In this document: one piece after another, positions 17,792 to 25,999 of the stretch
How positions within the stretch are numbered: position 1 is the stretch's first letter
Layout of the letters: every line of letters starts with the position of its first letter
Assembly (NCBI GenBank): GCA_900540475.1
Contig: UQGG01000039.1
Span: 1 to 64,000, forward strand
Reading direction: 5' to 3'
Length of the DNA stretch: 64,000 bases
Source of the DNA: an uncultured Robinsoniella sp.
Lineage (GTDB): Bacteria; Bacillota; Clostridia; Lachnospirales; Lachnospiraceae
Notes under the pieces: model-generated
Seen by the model: the letters and a program-made list of their open reading frames with translations, nothing else
Database searches by the model: none
Told to the model about the DNA's origin: nothing
Made by a program: the position numbers and the translations under genes

Positions 17792-19114
17792 TTATTCATT
17801 ATCCGCAACTTCCTTTTTTGATTTTGGAAGCACCAGATTCAGTACCGTAGCGATTACAAAAGTCATGATGATACCATTTTGAGCAAAAATGTTACCAACC
17901 CATGCCGGCATCTGTGCCAATACTTCCGGTACATTTCCAATTCCAACACCCAGTCCGATCGCCATGGCGATAATCAGACCATTTCTGTCATCAATTTTTT
18001 CCCGAAGCAGTGACTGCAGTCCGCTTACCAGAATCATCGCAAACATAATGACTGCTGCTCCACCCAGTACGGACTGTGGCATAACAGAAAACAGTGCGCT
18101 GAGTTTCGGGCAGAAACCGCAAAGGATTAAAAATACGGCTCCGGTCATAATAACAAAACGGTTTACTACCTTCGTAACTGCAACAAGACCCACATTCTGG
18201 CTGAAGGAAGTATTGGGAAGCACTCCAAACAATGCCCCCAGGAAACTGCCGAAACCATCTGCAATAACACCGCCCTGCAGTTCTTCGTGAGTAGGTTCTC
18301 TGTCCAGACCGCCGTTTGTAATACCGGAAATATCGCCCACAGTCTCAACCGTTGTGGCAATAAACATAATACCCATTGCAATAATTGCCTGAAGATTGAA
18401 TTCCATCTTAACCGGCATAAAGGTCGGAAGACTGAACCAGGCTGCGTCCTGTACCTGAGCAAAATTAACCATTCCCAGACAGATTGCCAGTATGTAACCC
18501 ACAATAATTCCAATTAAAATGGATGCTGTACTCAAAAAGCTTTTCTTAAACTGTTTCAGGACAATAATTACCAGAATAACTACGGTTCCAACCAGCAGGT
18601 GCTGCCAGCTGCCAAAATCTTCGCTTCCGGCGCCTCCCCCAAAATATTTAATACCAACCGGCAGTAAGGATAATCCGATTGAAATAATTACAAGGCTGGT
18701 AACAACCGGTGGAAATAATTTCCGTAAAGGCTTAATAAAAAATCCAAGAAGAATCTCAAATATTCCGCCCACAAGGGATGCTCCCATCAGCGCCCCGTAT
18801 CCAAAGCTTGCTCCTACTGCTTTCGCCGTTCCGATAAATCCGGAACTGGTTCCCATTACAATGGGTAGCTTACTTCCGACTTTCCAGATCGGATACAGCT
18901 GAATTAATGTTGCCACACCTGCAATGAACATGGCATTCTGAATAAGGCTGGTCTTTAAATCCAAAGCCATATCCAGCATACCGCATACAATGATCAAAGG
19001 GGAAATATTTCCCAGGAACATTGCCAGAACATGCTGGATTCCCAAGGGAATTGCCTTACGCAGTGGAACCACTCCGTTCAGTTCATAGATACTGCCGTTT
19101 TTCTTTTCCTTCAT
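17792..19114 (-). CDS. xanthine/uric acid permease, NCS2 family
   Basis: A 440-residue membrane protein with about 14 hydrophobic segments. NCS2 motifs of the xanthine branch are present: an early PLGIQHVLAMF, a middle MFIATTVETVGDISG, and NTSFSQNVGLV, the QN motif of purine carriers. It imports xanthine or urate by ion symport. It is the first gene of the operon leading to xanthine dehydrogenase, and xpt reads away on the other strand. GGAGAG precedes the ATG. Confidence 0.92.
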   Translation of the reverse strand: MKEKKNGSIYELNGVVPLRKAIPLGIQHVLAMFLGNISPLIIVCGMLDMALDLKTSLIQNAMFIAGVATLIQLYPIWKVGSKLPIVMGTSSGFIGTAKAVGASFGYGALMGASLVGGIFEILLGFFIKPLRKLFPPVVTSLVIISIGLSLLPVGIKYFGGGAGSEDFGSWQHLLVGTVVILVIIVLKQFKKSFLSTASILIGIIVGYILAICLGMVNFAQVQDAAWFSLPTFMPVKMEFNLQAIIAMGIMFIATTVETVGDISGITNGGLDREPTHEELQGGVIADGFGSFLGALFGVLPNTSFSQNVGLVAVTKVVNRFVIMTGAVFLILCGFCPKLSALFSVMPQSVLGGAAVIMFAMILVSGLQSLLREKIDDRNGLIIAMAIGLGVGIGNVPEVLAQMPAWVGNIFAQNGIIMTFVIATVLNLVLPKSKKEVADNE

Positions 19115-19176
19115 CTTTTCTCTCCTGTAACATCTTTTTTCTCAATTCTGTACGCCTTACAAAACTGTACTGTAGC

Positions 19177-19205
19177 ATTCTAACATATTGTTACTTTTCT
19201 GACAA
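19177..19205 (-). promoter_or_regulatory. promoter of the purine/xanthine dehydrogenase operon
   Basis: On the minus strand TTGTCA (19200-19205) and TAGAAT (19177-19182) are 17 bases apart, starting transcription near 19170 with a leader of about 55 bases. No purine riboswitch consensus is visible in this leader. Confidence 0.6.
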
Positions 19206-19265
19206 CCGACACTTTCACAAAAAAAGATTTTTCCACATAAAAGCAGATTTTTCTACAAGAAATGA

Positions 19266-19294
19266 TTGTAATACCGTTTAGAATATTGTATGAT
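19266..19294 (+). promoter_or_regulatory. promoter of xpt
   Basis: TTGTAA (19266-19271) and TATGAT (19289-19294) are 17 bases apart. The leader to the xpt ATG is about 28 bases, too short for a guanine riboswitch, unlike Bacillus xpt. Confidence 0.6.
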
Positions 19295-19328
19295 TAAATA
19301 ACATCAACCCAGTGGAGGAATTTTAGAA

Positions 19329-19901
19329 ATGCAGTTATTAAAAGATCGAATTTTAAAAGATGGTGTGGTAAAGCCCGGTCATGTATTAAAAGTGGACAGC
19401 TTTTTAAATCATCAGATGGACATCCAGTTAATTAATGAAATCGGAAAAGAGTTCCGAAGACGCTTTTCCAGCGATAAGATTACCAAGATCTTAACCATAG
19501 AAGCTTCCGGTATCGGCATTGCCTGTATTGCAGCACAATATTTTAACGTTCCGGTTATTTTTGCAAAAAAAGCACAGAGCATTAATATCGATGGAGATGT
19601 TTTCCAGTCAAAGGTAGAATCCTTTACCCATAAACGTACATACGATGTCATCTTGTCAAAAAGGTTCTTAAATGCGGATGACCACGTGTTAATCATTGAC
19701 GACTTCCTGGCAAACGGATGCGCCCTGAGAGGACTGATTGAAATCGTGAAACAGGCCGGTGCAACTATTGAAGGCGCAGGTATCGTCATTGAAAAGGGCT
19801 TCCAGGAAGGCGGCGCTATGATTCGGGAACAGGGCGTTCATCTGGAGTCTCTTGCAATTGTAGAATCCATGACAGACGATGGATTAACGTTTCGCAGCTA
19901 G
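19329..19901 (+). CDS. xpt: xanthine phosphoribosyltransferase
   Basis: A 190-residue type I phosphoribosyltransferase converting xanthine and PRPP to XMP. The PRPP loop VLIIDDFLANGCAL (about 120-133), the early hinge ILTIEASGIGIA and the acceptor region FAKKAQSINI match Xpt. Its length equals the family norm. GTGGAGGA precedes the ATG. It is divergent from the xanthine permease/dehydrogenase operon, so imported xanthine can be salvaged here or oxidised there. Confidence 0.95.
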   Translation: MQLLKDRILKDGVVKPGHVLKVDSFLNHQMDIQLINEIGKEFRRRFSSDKITKILTIEASGIGIACIAAQYFNVPVIFAKKAQSINIDGDVFQSKVESFTHKRTYDVILSKRFLNADDHVLIIDDFLANGCALRGLIEIVKQAGATIEGAGIVIEKGFQEGGAMIREQGVHLESLAIVESMTDDGLTFRS

Positions 19902-19903
19902 CG

Positions 19904-19932
19904 CATGTTTTAAAATTGCTTTCTGACAGCAG
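19904..19932. repeat. degraded copy of the dispersed palindromic element
   Basis: AAAATTGCTTTCTGACA at 19912-19928 is identical over 17 bases to 10386-10402. The left arm GCGCATGTTTT is diverged and the right arm is missing. It lies just after the xpt stop. Confidence 0.5.
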
Positions 19933-19965
19933 TGCGTCGAAAGCAAAGTAAGGGAGGGCATTTAG

Positions 19966-20313
19966 ATGTTCAACGAAATATGCATATATGAGGCAAAAAT
20001 TGATAAGCAAGATGAAATTGAAGTTTTAATGAAAGATGTAGCCGAGTTTTACCTGTCGCAGCCTGGGGTTATTGACGTAAAGTATATCAAGCGCACTCAT
20101 CGCCAGGAAGACTTCAAAGCAGTCAAGGAAGGAAAACCACCGATTCGTTTGACAAAATGGGTTGGTAAAGTAACTTATATTTTGCACTGGACACTTGATG
20201 ACGCAGAAGCTCATGCGCGCGTTTCAAAGCTGGGATTGGAGCAATTTTATAAACGGTGGAATCGTTGTCTTACAACAATGCCTAAAATCCTGTTAGGTGA
20301 GAACATTGTGTAA
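19966..20313 (+). CDS. conserved hypothetical protein, possible ABM/Dabb-like fold
   Basis: A 115-residue soluble protein without signal peptide. The alternating hydrophobic pattern with MFNEICIYEAKIDKQDEIEVLMKDV... and a later WVGKVTYILHWTLDDAEAH resembles small ferredoxin-like alpha+beta barrel (antibiotic-biosynthesis monooxygenase type) proteins, but no catalytic residue can be named. A good AGGGAGGG lies before the ATG, 64 bases after xpt, so the two may be co-transcribed. Confidence 0.65.
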   Translation: MFNEICIYEAKIDKQDEIEVLMKDVAEFYLSQPGVIDVKYIKRTHRQEDFKAVKEGKPPIRLTKWVGKVTYILHWTLDDAEAHARVSKLGLEQFYKRWNRCLTTMPKILLGENIV

Positions 20314-20352
20314 TTCGCCTCAAATTTGATCAGTTCCATAGTCTGGTAATAT

Positions 20353-20413
20353 ATGCAATAAAAAATGGCAGCCCATAACAAAATTTTGTTACGGACCGCC
20401 ATTTTTATTGCAT
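20353..20413. terminator. long near-palindromic hairpin, probable bidirectional terminator
   Basis: ATGCAATAAAAAATGGC (20353-20369) pairs with GCCATTTTTATTGCAT (20398-20413), and the centre TAACAAAATTTTGTTA is itself a palindrome. The T-rich arm can end transcription from the hypothetical gene and from the converging DUF3892 gene. The 61-bp size is longer than most terminators here. Confidence 0.65.
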
Positions 20414-20485
20414 ACGCTTCTGCTTTTCTTATTACTTTCCGTTATTTCCTTACAAACAACTCTGCCCAGGCGGCAATGCCCATAA

Positions 20486-20782
20486 TCAGCCGGAAATTGA
20501 CGGCAGATTACTCAAGTTATTATTTTCTGTATCATCCGGAAGGGATTTCAGGTACTCGGAACCATTGCGGTGTGCAATTCCCACACCCCGGATTCCCCCT
20601 TCTTTAGCAAGGAATACTCCTTCTTCTTTGGAAACGGTTGAACCATCCGATAATTGATAACCGGTCACACGTCCTCCATTTTTAACAAGCCCGATAATTG
20701 TTTGTGCATCACTCTGAGGATTGGGAATTTCATCTAAGGCATTACGTGCCAGGGCAATACCCAATGTGTTATTATCTTCCAT
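20486..20782 (-). CDS. DUF3892 domain protein
   Basis: A 98-residue protein starting at MEDNNTLG, where AGGAGGTG is positioned 7 bases upstream; the extension to 20836 lacks a site. The middle shows the DUF3892 pattern GGRVTGYQLSDGSTVSKEEGVFLAKEG followed by GVGIAHRNG. The family is small, widespread in Clostridia and has no established function. It stands alone between two terminators. Confidence 0.8.
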   Translation of the reverse strand: MEDNNTLGIALARNALDEIPNPQSDAQTIIGLVKNGGRVTGYQLSDGSTVSKEEGVFLAKEGGIRGVGIAHRNGSEYLKSLPDDTENNNLSNLPSISG

Positions 20783-20895
20783 TGTATGACACCTCCTGTC
20801 AGAAATAGTGTCTGCAAATCTCCTCAGGATATGCATGTTTCCCGGTAGTTCATAAATTTATGTTTTATAAACCACTGGCATATTTACATAAACTA

Positions 20896-21885
20896 CTATA
20901 ATTCATTTCCGTTTTTCACACCATTTAAAAATGCCATTGCATTTTCTACCGTAGTCTGGCTGATGGCATTCAGCGCTTCTTTTGTAAAAAATCCCTGGTG
21001 TGATGTAACCATTACATTTGGAAAAGACAGCAGTCTTGCCATAGTAGAATGACCCAGAATTCTCTCGGAGAGATCTTCGTAAACACTTCCATTTTCTTCC
21101 TCATACACGTCCAGACCTACTGCAAAGAACTTCCCTTCCCGGATTCCCTTAATGAGATCCTCCGTTTTGATCAGACCGCCTCTGGAAGTATTGACCAGAA
21201 TAACACCATCTTTCATTTTATTGATGGTTTCCGTATTGATTAAATGATAGGTATTTTCAAACATAGGACAATGCAGGGAGATCAAATCCGCTTCTTTTAG
21301 AAGTGTATCCAGATCCACATATTCCAGGAAATCCAGCGTGTTGTTCGGATAAAGGTCATATCCGATTACCCGCATGCCAAACCCCCTGCAGATCCTTGCC
21401 ATCGCAATTCCAATTTTACCGGTTCCAATAATACCTGCCGTTTTTCCATGGAGGTTCACACCCATCAATCCGCTTAAACTGAAATCATTTTCCCTGCCTT
21501 TGATATAGGCTTTATGGGTATGTCGGTTGGCTGTGAGAACCAGCGCCATAGCATGTTCCGCCACTGCTTCCGGCGAATATCCCGGTACATGCATAACGGT
21601 TATACCATACTTTTTAGCCTGCTCTAGATCTACATTATTATATCCTGCGGAGCGCATCAGGATTAATTTCACACCGCATTTATTCAGCATATCTATGGCT
21701 GGTGCACTTAAATCCATATTTACAAATGCGCAGACAGCATCATATCCCCAAGCCAGACTCGCCGTCTCCGGTGTCAGATTCGGCTCTATATATGTGATAT
21801 CAAGATCTTTGTATGTTTTATCCTGCAGTATTTTTCCAAAAAACGCTTCGTCGTAATTCTTTGTACCAAAAAATAAAATCTTCAT
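20896..21885 (-). CDS. ldhA: D-lactate dehydrogenase / D-2-hydroxyacid dehydrogenase
   Basis: A 329-residue NAD-dependent enzyme interconverting pyruvate and D-lactate. It starts at MKILFFGTKNYDE with GGAG 7 bases upstream. Visible: substrate-domain RSAGYNNVD, Rossmann motif GIIGTGKIGIAMA, LISLHCP, NTSRGGL and the catalytic-histidine region VMVTSHQGFFTKEA. Fermentative LdhA enzymes share the closing TSHQ(G/A)FFT. It is monocistronic with a terminator of the upstream ABC operon before it. Confidence 0.92.
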   Translation of the reverse strand: MKILFFGTKNYDEAFFGKILQDKTYKDLDITYIEPNLTPETASLAWGYDAVCAFVNMDLSAPAIDMLNKCGVKLILMRSAGYNNVDLEQAKKYGITVMHVPGYSPEAVAEHAMALVLTANRHTHKAYIKGRENDFSLSGLMGVNLHGKTAGIIGTGKIGIAMARICRGFGMRVIGYDLYPNNTLDFLEYVDLDTLLKEADLISLHCPMFENTYHLINTETINKMKDGVILVNTSRGGLIKTEDLIKGIREGKFFAVGLDVYEEENGSVYEDLSERILGHSTMARLLSFPNVMVTSHQGFFTKEALNAISQTTVENAMAFLNGVKNGNEL

Positions 21886-21913
21886 GTAATATCTCCTCAT
21901 CTTATTAAAAGGT

Positions 21914-21953
21914 AATAGAGCATCCTGCAGCAAAAGTCACAGGATGCTCTATT
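21914..21953 (-). terminator. terminator of the YtrA-ABC operon
   Basis: AATAGAGCATCCTG (21914-21927) pairs perfectly with CAGGATGCTCTATT (21940-21953), followed on the minus strand by a T-rich stretch. It ends the operon reading from 25251. Confidence 0.75.
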
Positions 21954-21994
21954 ATTATAACATGCTTTTCAATTGGGTGATAGGCTCCGCTTTA

Positions 21995-24007
21995 TTATTT
22001 GTCGCCAAATCTGTCCTTGATACACTGGGGAATATTGTCATTATACAAGTACATATAGCTGCTTATGGTATCACCCTTTTCATTTTTATAAGTTACGGTT
22101 ACATCATACGAAGAGGACTGTGGATACAGGAAATAGTCATTGCCTGACGAACTTACCAGTTTATCCGCAATTTCTTTAAAGTCTTCTTTAGAATTGAAAA
22201 CTTCTTCCTGGCTGCCCTGTTCTTCGTACTTCAGCACTCTCATAGAAATGACTTTATCAGGATCCAGTTTTGCATCGACATTGTAACCATATTCTTTCAA
22301 CAATGCCAGCGTTTTTTCGAAGCAGGGATATAAGTTGTAGGATCCGCTTGGAACCTTTCTGTTAATACCCTCCAGACGGATGCTGACCATACTGGATGCT
22401 TTCATATCTTCAAATTTCAGAGCCGCAAGTTCTTCCCGGAAAGTATCTACCAGAGAAATCATCTGTTTGCTGTTCAGATTCAGCTGGATGGTCTCATCCA
22501 TTTTAACCAGCTCTACCTTACTGATCTCATCTCCCGTGAGGTTTATAACCGGATACAGCCCTTCTTTAAATTCAGGCTGCTGATACAGTTCTTCTAATCC
22601 TTTTTCAATCACACTGTGTTCTGCCTGATAGGAACGGATTTTTTCTTTTCCATTTTTCAGACGGTACTTTACAATCACATTATTTGTTGACGCTTCAGCT
22701 GATTTATGCAAAGCGGACTCCACAATATCATAGATACTATCCAGCTTTGTTACCTCCATATGATCCATCACATAGGATTGGGAATCAGATCCGGAGATGT
22801 AACTGCCATTGTCACTCCATTTTTCGTTGACATTCATCGCCAGTCCATCTACCCAGATCGCCGCACTTTCCACGTTTTCTTCTTTTGGAATATTGCTGTC
22901 ATAACCAAATACATCAAACCGGAATACACCAATAATTACGAATGATACGATAAGGGATGCCAACATGAGCTTCTTTCTAGCCAATACTTTCGTAAAATCA
23001 ATATGATAGATAAACTCAATAATCGCACTGCTTATGATACCGCCAAAGATCACACCAAATGCCAGCCACAGGTCTTTCCCTTCAATTGCCATCATATGGG
23101 CTATAAATCCGCAGCCAATGGAAATCGGTACTACCAGTAAAAATTTAATAACGGATTCTGACTTTGGAAATGCAACTGCCCGCTCCGATGATTCTGAGGA
23201 ACGAATACGGTACAGATAAATTACAAGTATAAGCATTGCCACAAATGTCACAATCGCAATCAGCAGTTCTCTTAAGAACATGGATCCATCACTTGCCGCC
23301 CCAACCGTCAGCCCATAGAGGAACAGCGGTGAGAAATACTCTGCTAGTTTCATCCAGAAACTCTCATTCTGATAAAATGTTTGAAAGAAGATGCTGAATA
23401 ATCCCGTTGTCAGGAAGATAACTCCCGGCAGATACAAAAAGAATACTCCAACCGCAAGAATTCCAACCACGACTTTACCAGTGAGCATCATTGCAAGGAT
23501 TACGGATATATAGATCAGCAGGTAGAACAAAATATGGATAAATCCACCCAAAAGTACCTGACCAACTACGCCCCCAGTAGTAACACCTCTAAGCGCACCA
23601 ATAAACAATACAATTAAAATATTCACAATAAACGGTACCACATACTGCAGGACGCCGCTTAGAAATTGTACCCAGAAAAAGCTCTCCCGTTTAATGGGAA
23701 GACTGTGGTAAAAGTCCAGTTTTGCAGAGGAATGCAGATAGCAGAATCTGGACACCCCGCATAAAACTGCACTTGATACGGTCAGAAAAATAATCATACC
23801 ATTATAAGACAGAAGTCCGGCAAACTGGGAGATGACTTCTTTTAACGTCCAGCCTCCATTTTTCATTGACGCCAGCATCTGATCTAAGGTAAAAATTCCT
23901 CTTACCGTTAACAACAGGAAAAATGCCAGTGATATAATCGCGATAATGCCGCCGCTGCGTTTCAAATCCTGCTTCAATAACTTAGAGAATGAGATTTTTG
24001 ATGTCAT
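21995..24007 (-). CDS. ABC-2-type membrane protein, DUF6449-like
   Basis: A 670-residue protein started at MTSKISFSKLL, with GGAGGTGG upstream. Residues 1 to about 400 hold roughly 10-12 membrane helices of an ABC-2 permease (SILFIGALRGVTTGG-like loops). The C-terminal ~270 residues form a large extracytoplasmic domain rich in charged residues (EVTKLDSIYDIVESALHK...), which I match tentatively to DUF6449. It overlaps the ATPase gene by 26 bases, making a two-gene exporter under a YtrA-type repressor. Substrate unknown; cell-envelope stress or peptide export is usual for this arrangement. Confidence 0.8.
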   Translation of the reverse strand: MTSKISFSKLLKQDLKRSGGIIAIISLAFFLLLTVRGIFTLDQMLASMKNGGWTLKEVISQFAGLLSYNGMIIFLTVSSAVLCGVSRFCYLHSSAKLDFYHSLPIKRESFFWVQFLSGVLQYVVPFIVNILIVLFIGALRGVTTGGVVGQVLLGGFIHILFYLLIYISVILAMMLTGKVVVGILAVGVFFLYLPGVIFLTTGLFSIFFQTFYQNESFWMKLAEYFSPLFLYGLTVGAASDGSMFLRELLIAIVTFVAMLILVIYLYRIRSSESSERAVAFPKSESVIKFLLVVPISIGCGFIAHMMAIEGKDLWLAFGVIFGGIISSAIIEFIYHIDFTKVLARKKLMLASLIVSFVIIGVFRFDVFGYDSNIPKEENVESAAIWVDGLAMNVNEKWSDNGSYISGSDSQSYVMDHMEVTKLDSIYDIVESALHKSAEASTNNVIVKYRLKNGKEKIRSYQAEHSVIEKGLEELYQQPEFKEGLYPVINLTGDEISKVELVKMDETIQLNLNSKQMISLVDTFREELAALKFEDMKASSMVSIRLEGINRKVPSGSYNLYPCFEKTLALLKEYGYNVDAKLDPDKVISMRVLKYEEQGSQEEVFNSKEDFKEIADKLVSSSGNDYFLYPQSSSYDVTVTYKNEKGDTISSYMYLYNDNIPQCIKDRFGDK

Positions 24008-24884
24008 ATCCTGCCACCTCCGTTTCACTAATAAATATTTCCTCAAGCGACAGTGGAAGAATTTCATAGAATAACGGCTTCTTACTTCCTACCAATGCCA
24101 GAATTGCTTCCTTTTTACCGCGAACGGTCAGGGAAACGAGAGAACCTCTCTTTTCGTACTGCATTACATCCAGCTCTTTTAGAATTTCCTCTTCCGCCGT
24201 AGGATTTTGAATTACATACTGCAGCTTATGGATTTCAAATCTCATATCTTCTAAATCTCTTGACAGCAGAATACCGCCTTCATGCAGAAGTCCCACGTGA
24301 TCGCAGATATCTTCCAGCTCCCTTAAGTTGTGGGATGCGATAATGGGCGTAAACTCCCTGTTTAAAATCTCACTTGCAAAGATACTCTTCACTGCCTGTC
24401 TCATAACCGGGTCAAGCCCGTCAAACGTTTCATCACACAGCAGATATTTCGTGTTTGTGCAAATACCCAGCAAAACAGATACCTGTTTTTTCATACCTTT
24501 TGAAAAAGTATTAATTTTCCGCTTCATATCCAAACCAAATTTTTCTACCAGTTCTATAAATCGAAATTCACTGAATTCCGGATAAATGATCTTGTAGTAT
24601 TCCATCATTTCCTTTACCGTAGCATTGTTGAAATAATACGGTGTATCGGGAATAAAGCAAATAAGCTTTTTTGCCTGAATATTTTCAAAAACTTCCATAT
24701 TATCAATCTTAACAGAGCCTTTGTCTGCCTTTAATATCCCACTCAGAATTCTCATGAAGGTACTTTTTCCCGCTCCGTTGGTTCCAACCAAGCCAAATAC
24801 GGAACCTTCCCGAATCGTGGTGCTGATATCCGTAATTGCTTTAATGTCGCCAAATGACTTACTAATGGACATTACTTCTATCAT
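23982..24884 (-). CDS. ABC transporter ATP-binding protein
   Basis: A 300-residue ATPase with Walker A GTNGAGKST (about 35-43), Q-loop FIPDTPYY, a signature region FSKGMKKQVS, Walker B YLLCDETFDGLD and the switch His in IIASHNL. The Walker B has Cys-Asp-Glu-Thr rather than the more frequent Asp-Glu-Pro. The C-terminal ~80 residues are a regulatory extension. It partners the membrane protein at 21995 and overlaps the GntR gene by 23 bases. Confidence 0.9.
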   Translation of the reverse strand: MIEVMSISKSFGDIKAITDISTTIREGSVFGLVGTNGAGKSTFMRILSGILKADKGSVKIDNMEVFENIQAKKLICFIPDTPYYFNNATVKEMMEYYKIIYPEFSEFRFIELVEKFGLDMKRKINTFSKGMKKQVSVLLGICTNTKYLLCDETFDGLDPVMRQAVKSIFASEILNREFTPIIASHNLRELEDICDHVGLLHEGGILLSRDLEDMRFEIHKLQYVIQNPTAEEEILKELDVMQYEKRGSLVSLTVRGKKEAILALVGSKKPLFYEILPLSLEEIFISETEVAGYDIKNLIL

Positions 24885-25251
24885 AGTTTACCTCCCCATA
24901 CACCTCATCAACTTTAATGTAAAATTCATCCTTCGTGATTCCTAATTCCCTTCCCTGTGATACAACGGTCTGAAAATCATCAAAAACAACTTTCTTCTTT
25001 TGTACCAGCAGATTTCTGTCTCCTGTGACAAAATTCCCCTTTCCTTTTACAGGGTAGATAACCCCCTGCTGCTCCAGCTGCATATAAGCTTTCTGAATTG
25101 TATTGGGGTTAATTGATAAATCCATTGCCAGCTTGCGTACAGAAGGCATTTGACTGTCAGGCTCCATTACGCCTTTCACAATCAGCATTTGAAACTTTTC
25201 CACAATTTGCTCATAAATGGGCCGCCTGTCTTTGTAGTCAACAATAATCAT
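24862..25251 (-). CDS. GntR-family regulator, YtrA subfamily
   Basis: A 129-residue repressor. The winged helix (about 10-75) shows YEQIVEKFQMLIVKG, SQMPSVRKLAMDLSINPNTIQKAYMQLEQQGVI and KGKGNFV. The short C-terminal tail of about 50 residues identifies the YtrA subfamily, which controls ABC exporters. It is the first gene of the operon and an inverted repeat overlaps its promoter, so autorepression is likely. Confidence 0.92.
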   Translation of the reverse strand: MIIVDYKDRRPIYEQIVEKFQMLIVKGVMEPDSQMPSVRKLAMDLSINPNTIQKAYMQLEQQGVIYPVKGKGNFVTGDRNLLVQKKKVVFDDFQTVVSQGRELGITKDEFYIKVDEVYGEVNYDRSNVH

Positions 25252-25285
25252 GAGACTCTCCTTTCTGAAATACTGCTATATCATC

Positions 25286-25306
25286 TGTACTATCTATCTT
25301 AGTACA
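25286..25306. promoter_or_regulatory. YtrA/GntR-type operator
   Basis: TGTACTA (25286-25292) and TAGTACA (25300-25306) form a perfect 7-bp inverted repeat around a 7-base spacer. It covers the -10 element of the gntR promoter. Confidence 0.78.
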
Positions 25307-25325
25307 CACATACCGCTATTGTCAA
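25296..25325 (-). promoter_or_regulatory. promoter of the gntR-ABC operon
   Basis: TTGACA (minus strand, 25320-25325) and TAAGAT (25296-25301) are 18 bases apart. The -10 lies inside the inverted repeat. Confidence 0.65.
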
Positions 25326-25577
25326 CGCCATAATTCTTAGGAAAATCTGAAGCTGTCAGACTACTTTTACATTTTAACAGGAAGACAGCAATAAAAAAAT
25401 CCGAACCATTTCCACCAATGCGTGAAAACAACCCGGATCCTGCACAATTCGTACCATTTCTTTCAATATTTCTTTGCTGGTTCTTACCCATCCACATACT
25501 TAATACAATAACCTTACTCCCTTTTATGTATGAATGTATATATATGTGCTAACTAGGCCCCGGAACAGTTTAAAAAA
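25326..25577. other. intergenic stretch, possible ORF remnants only
   Basis: A 67-codon minus-strand frame (25294-25497) would run through the operator and -10/-35 of the gntR promoter, so it is rejected. Another minus-strand frame across 25380-25480 reads protein-like residues (KEILKEMVRIVQDPG) without a start site, perhaps a decayed gene. Nothing else is seen. Confidence 0.3.
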
Positions 25578-25823
25578 TCATTCTAAGCTTTTTATCAAAT
25601 GATCTCTTGCTTCCTGGGAATTCTGATAGTCTGCATCTTCTTCTAACATATAGTTTATGGTAACATTCCATTCACTTGCCGGGAATTGCAATGCCGGGAT
25701 ACCTTTGATGGCTGCACATATCTTTGTCTTATTGTATTTCGTATTTACCTGGCGCAAGTCTGATACATAGCAATCCAGCTCCTGCGCTAAAATATCCAGT
25801 ACAGACTTTTTAAAGTTCTCCAT
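25578..25823 (-). CDS. small hypothetical protein downstream of a recombinase
   Basis: An 81-residue protein started at MENFKKSVLD; AAAGGAAG lies upstream. It has an acidic C-terminal end (YMLEEDADYQNSQEARDHLIKSLE) and no membrane segment or known motif. Its promoter region carries three copies of a 17-bp motif, one overlapping the -35. The function is unknown. It may be part of a small module with the recombinase at 26000. Confidence 0.6.
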   Translation of the reverse strand: MENFKKSVLDILAQELDCYVSDLRQVNTKYNKTKICAAIKGIPALQFPASEWNVTINYMLEEDADYQNSQEARDHLIKSLE

Positions 25824-25870
25824 AATTTGTGCTTCCTTTCCGAACAATATGATAGCAACTGTCTAGAAAA

Positions 25871-25983
25871 GTAGACTTTTTTTGCCAGTTAAAGTAGACT
25901 TTTTTTGACAGATTAGAAAGTGGTAAATAATAGCATTTAACCCTACATTTAGTATTATACATAGTATGTCAAAAAAAGTCTAC
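25871..25983. repeat. three copies of a 17-bp motif beside a recombinase gene
   Basis: GTAGACTTTTTTTGCCA (25871-25887) and GTAGACTTTTTTTGACA (25894-25910) are direct repeats 23 bases apart. The exact inverse TGTCAAAAAAAGTCTAC lies at 25967-25983. The two forward copies and the inverse copy flank an AT-rich segment of 56 bases. This fits binding sites for a protein, probably the serine recombinase or an autoregulator. Confidence 0.75.
25954..25982 (-). promoter_or_regulatory. promoter of the 81-aa gene within the repeat region
   Basis: On the minus strand TAGACT (25977-25982) and a perfect TATAAT (25954-25959) are 17 bases apart. The -35 is part of the third 17-bp motif, so a protein bound there would block transcription. 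Confidence 0.55.
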
Positions 25984-25999
25984 AATTTTTGATAAAAAA

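Noticed and set aside
19301..19328. Guanine/xanthine riboswitch before xpt
   Set aside because: The inferred leader is only about 28 bases and lacks the purine aptamer consensus; the permease leader also lacks it.
25294..25497. 67-codon minus-strand frame
   Set aside because: Its 3' part covers the gntR promoter and operator, and its product has no coherent features.
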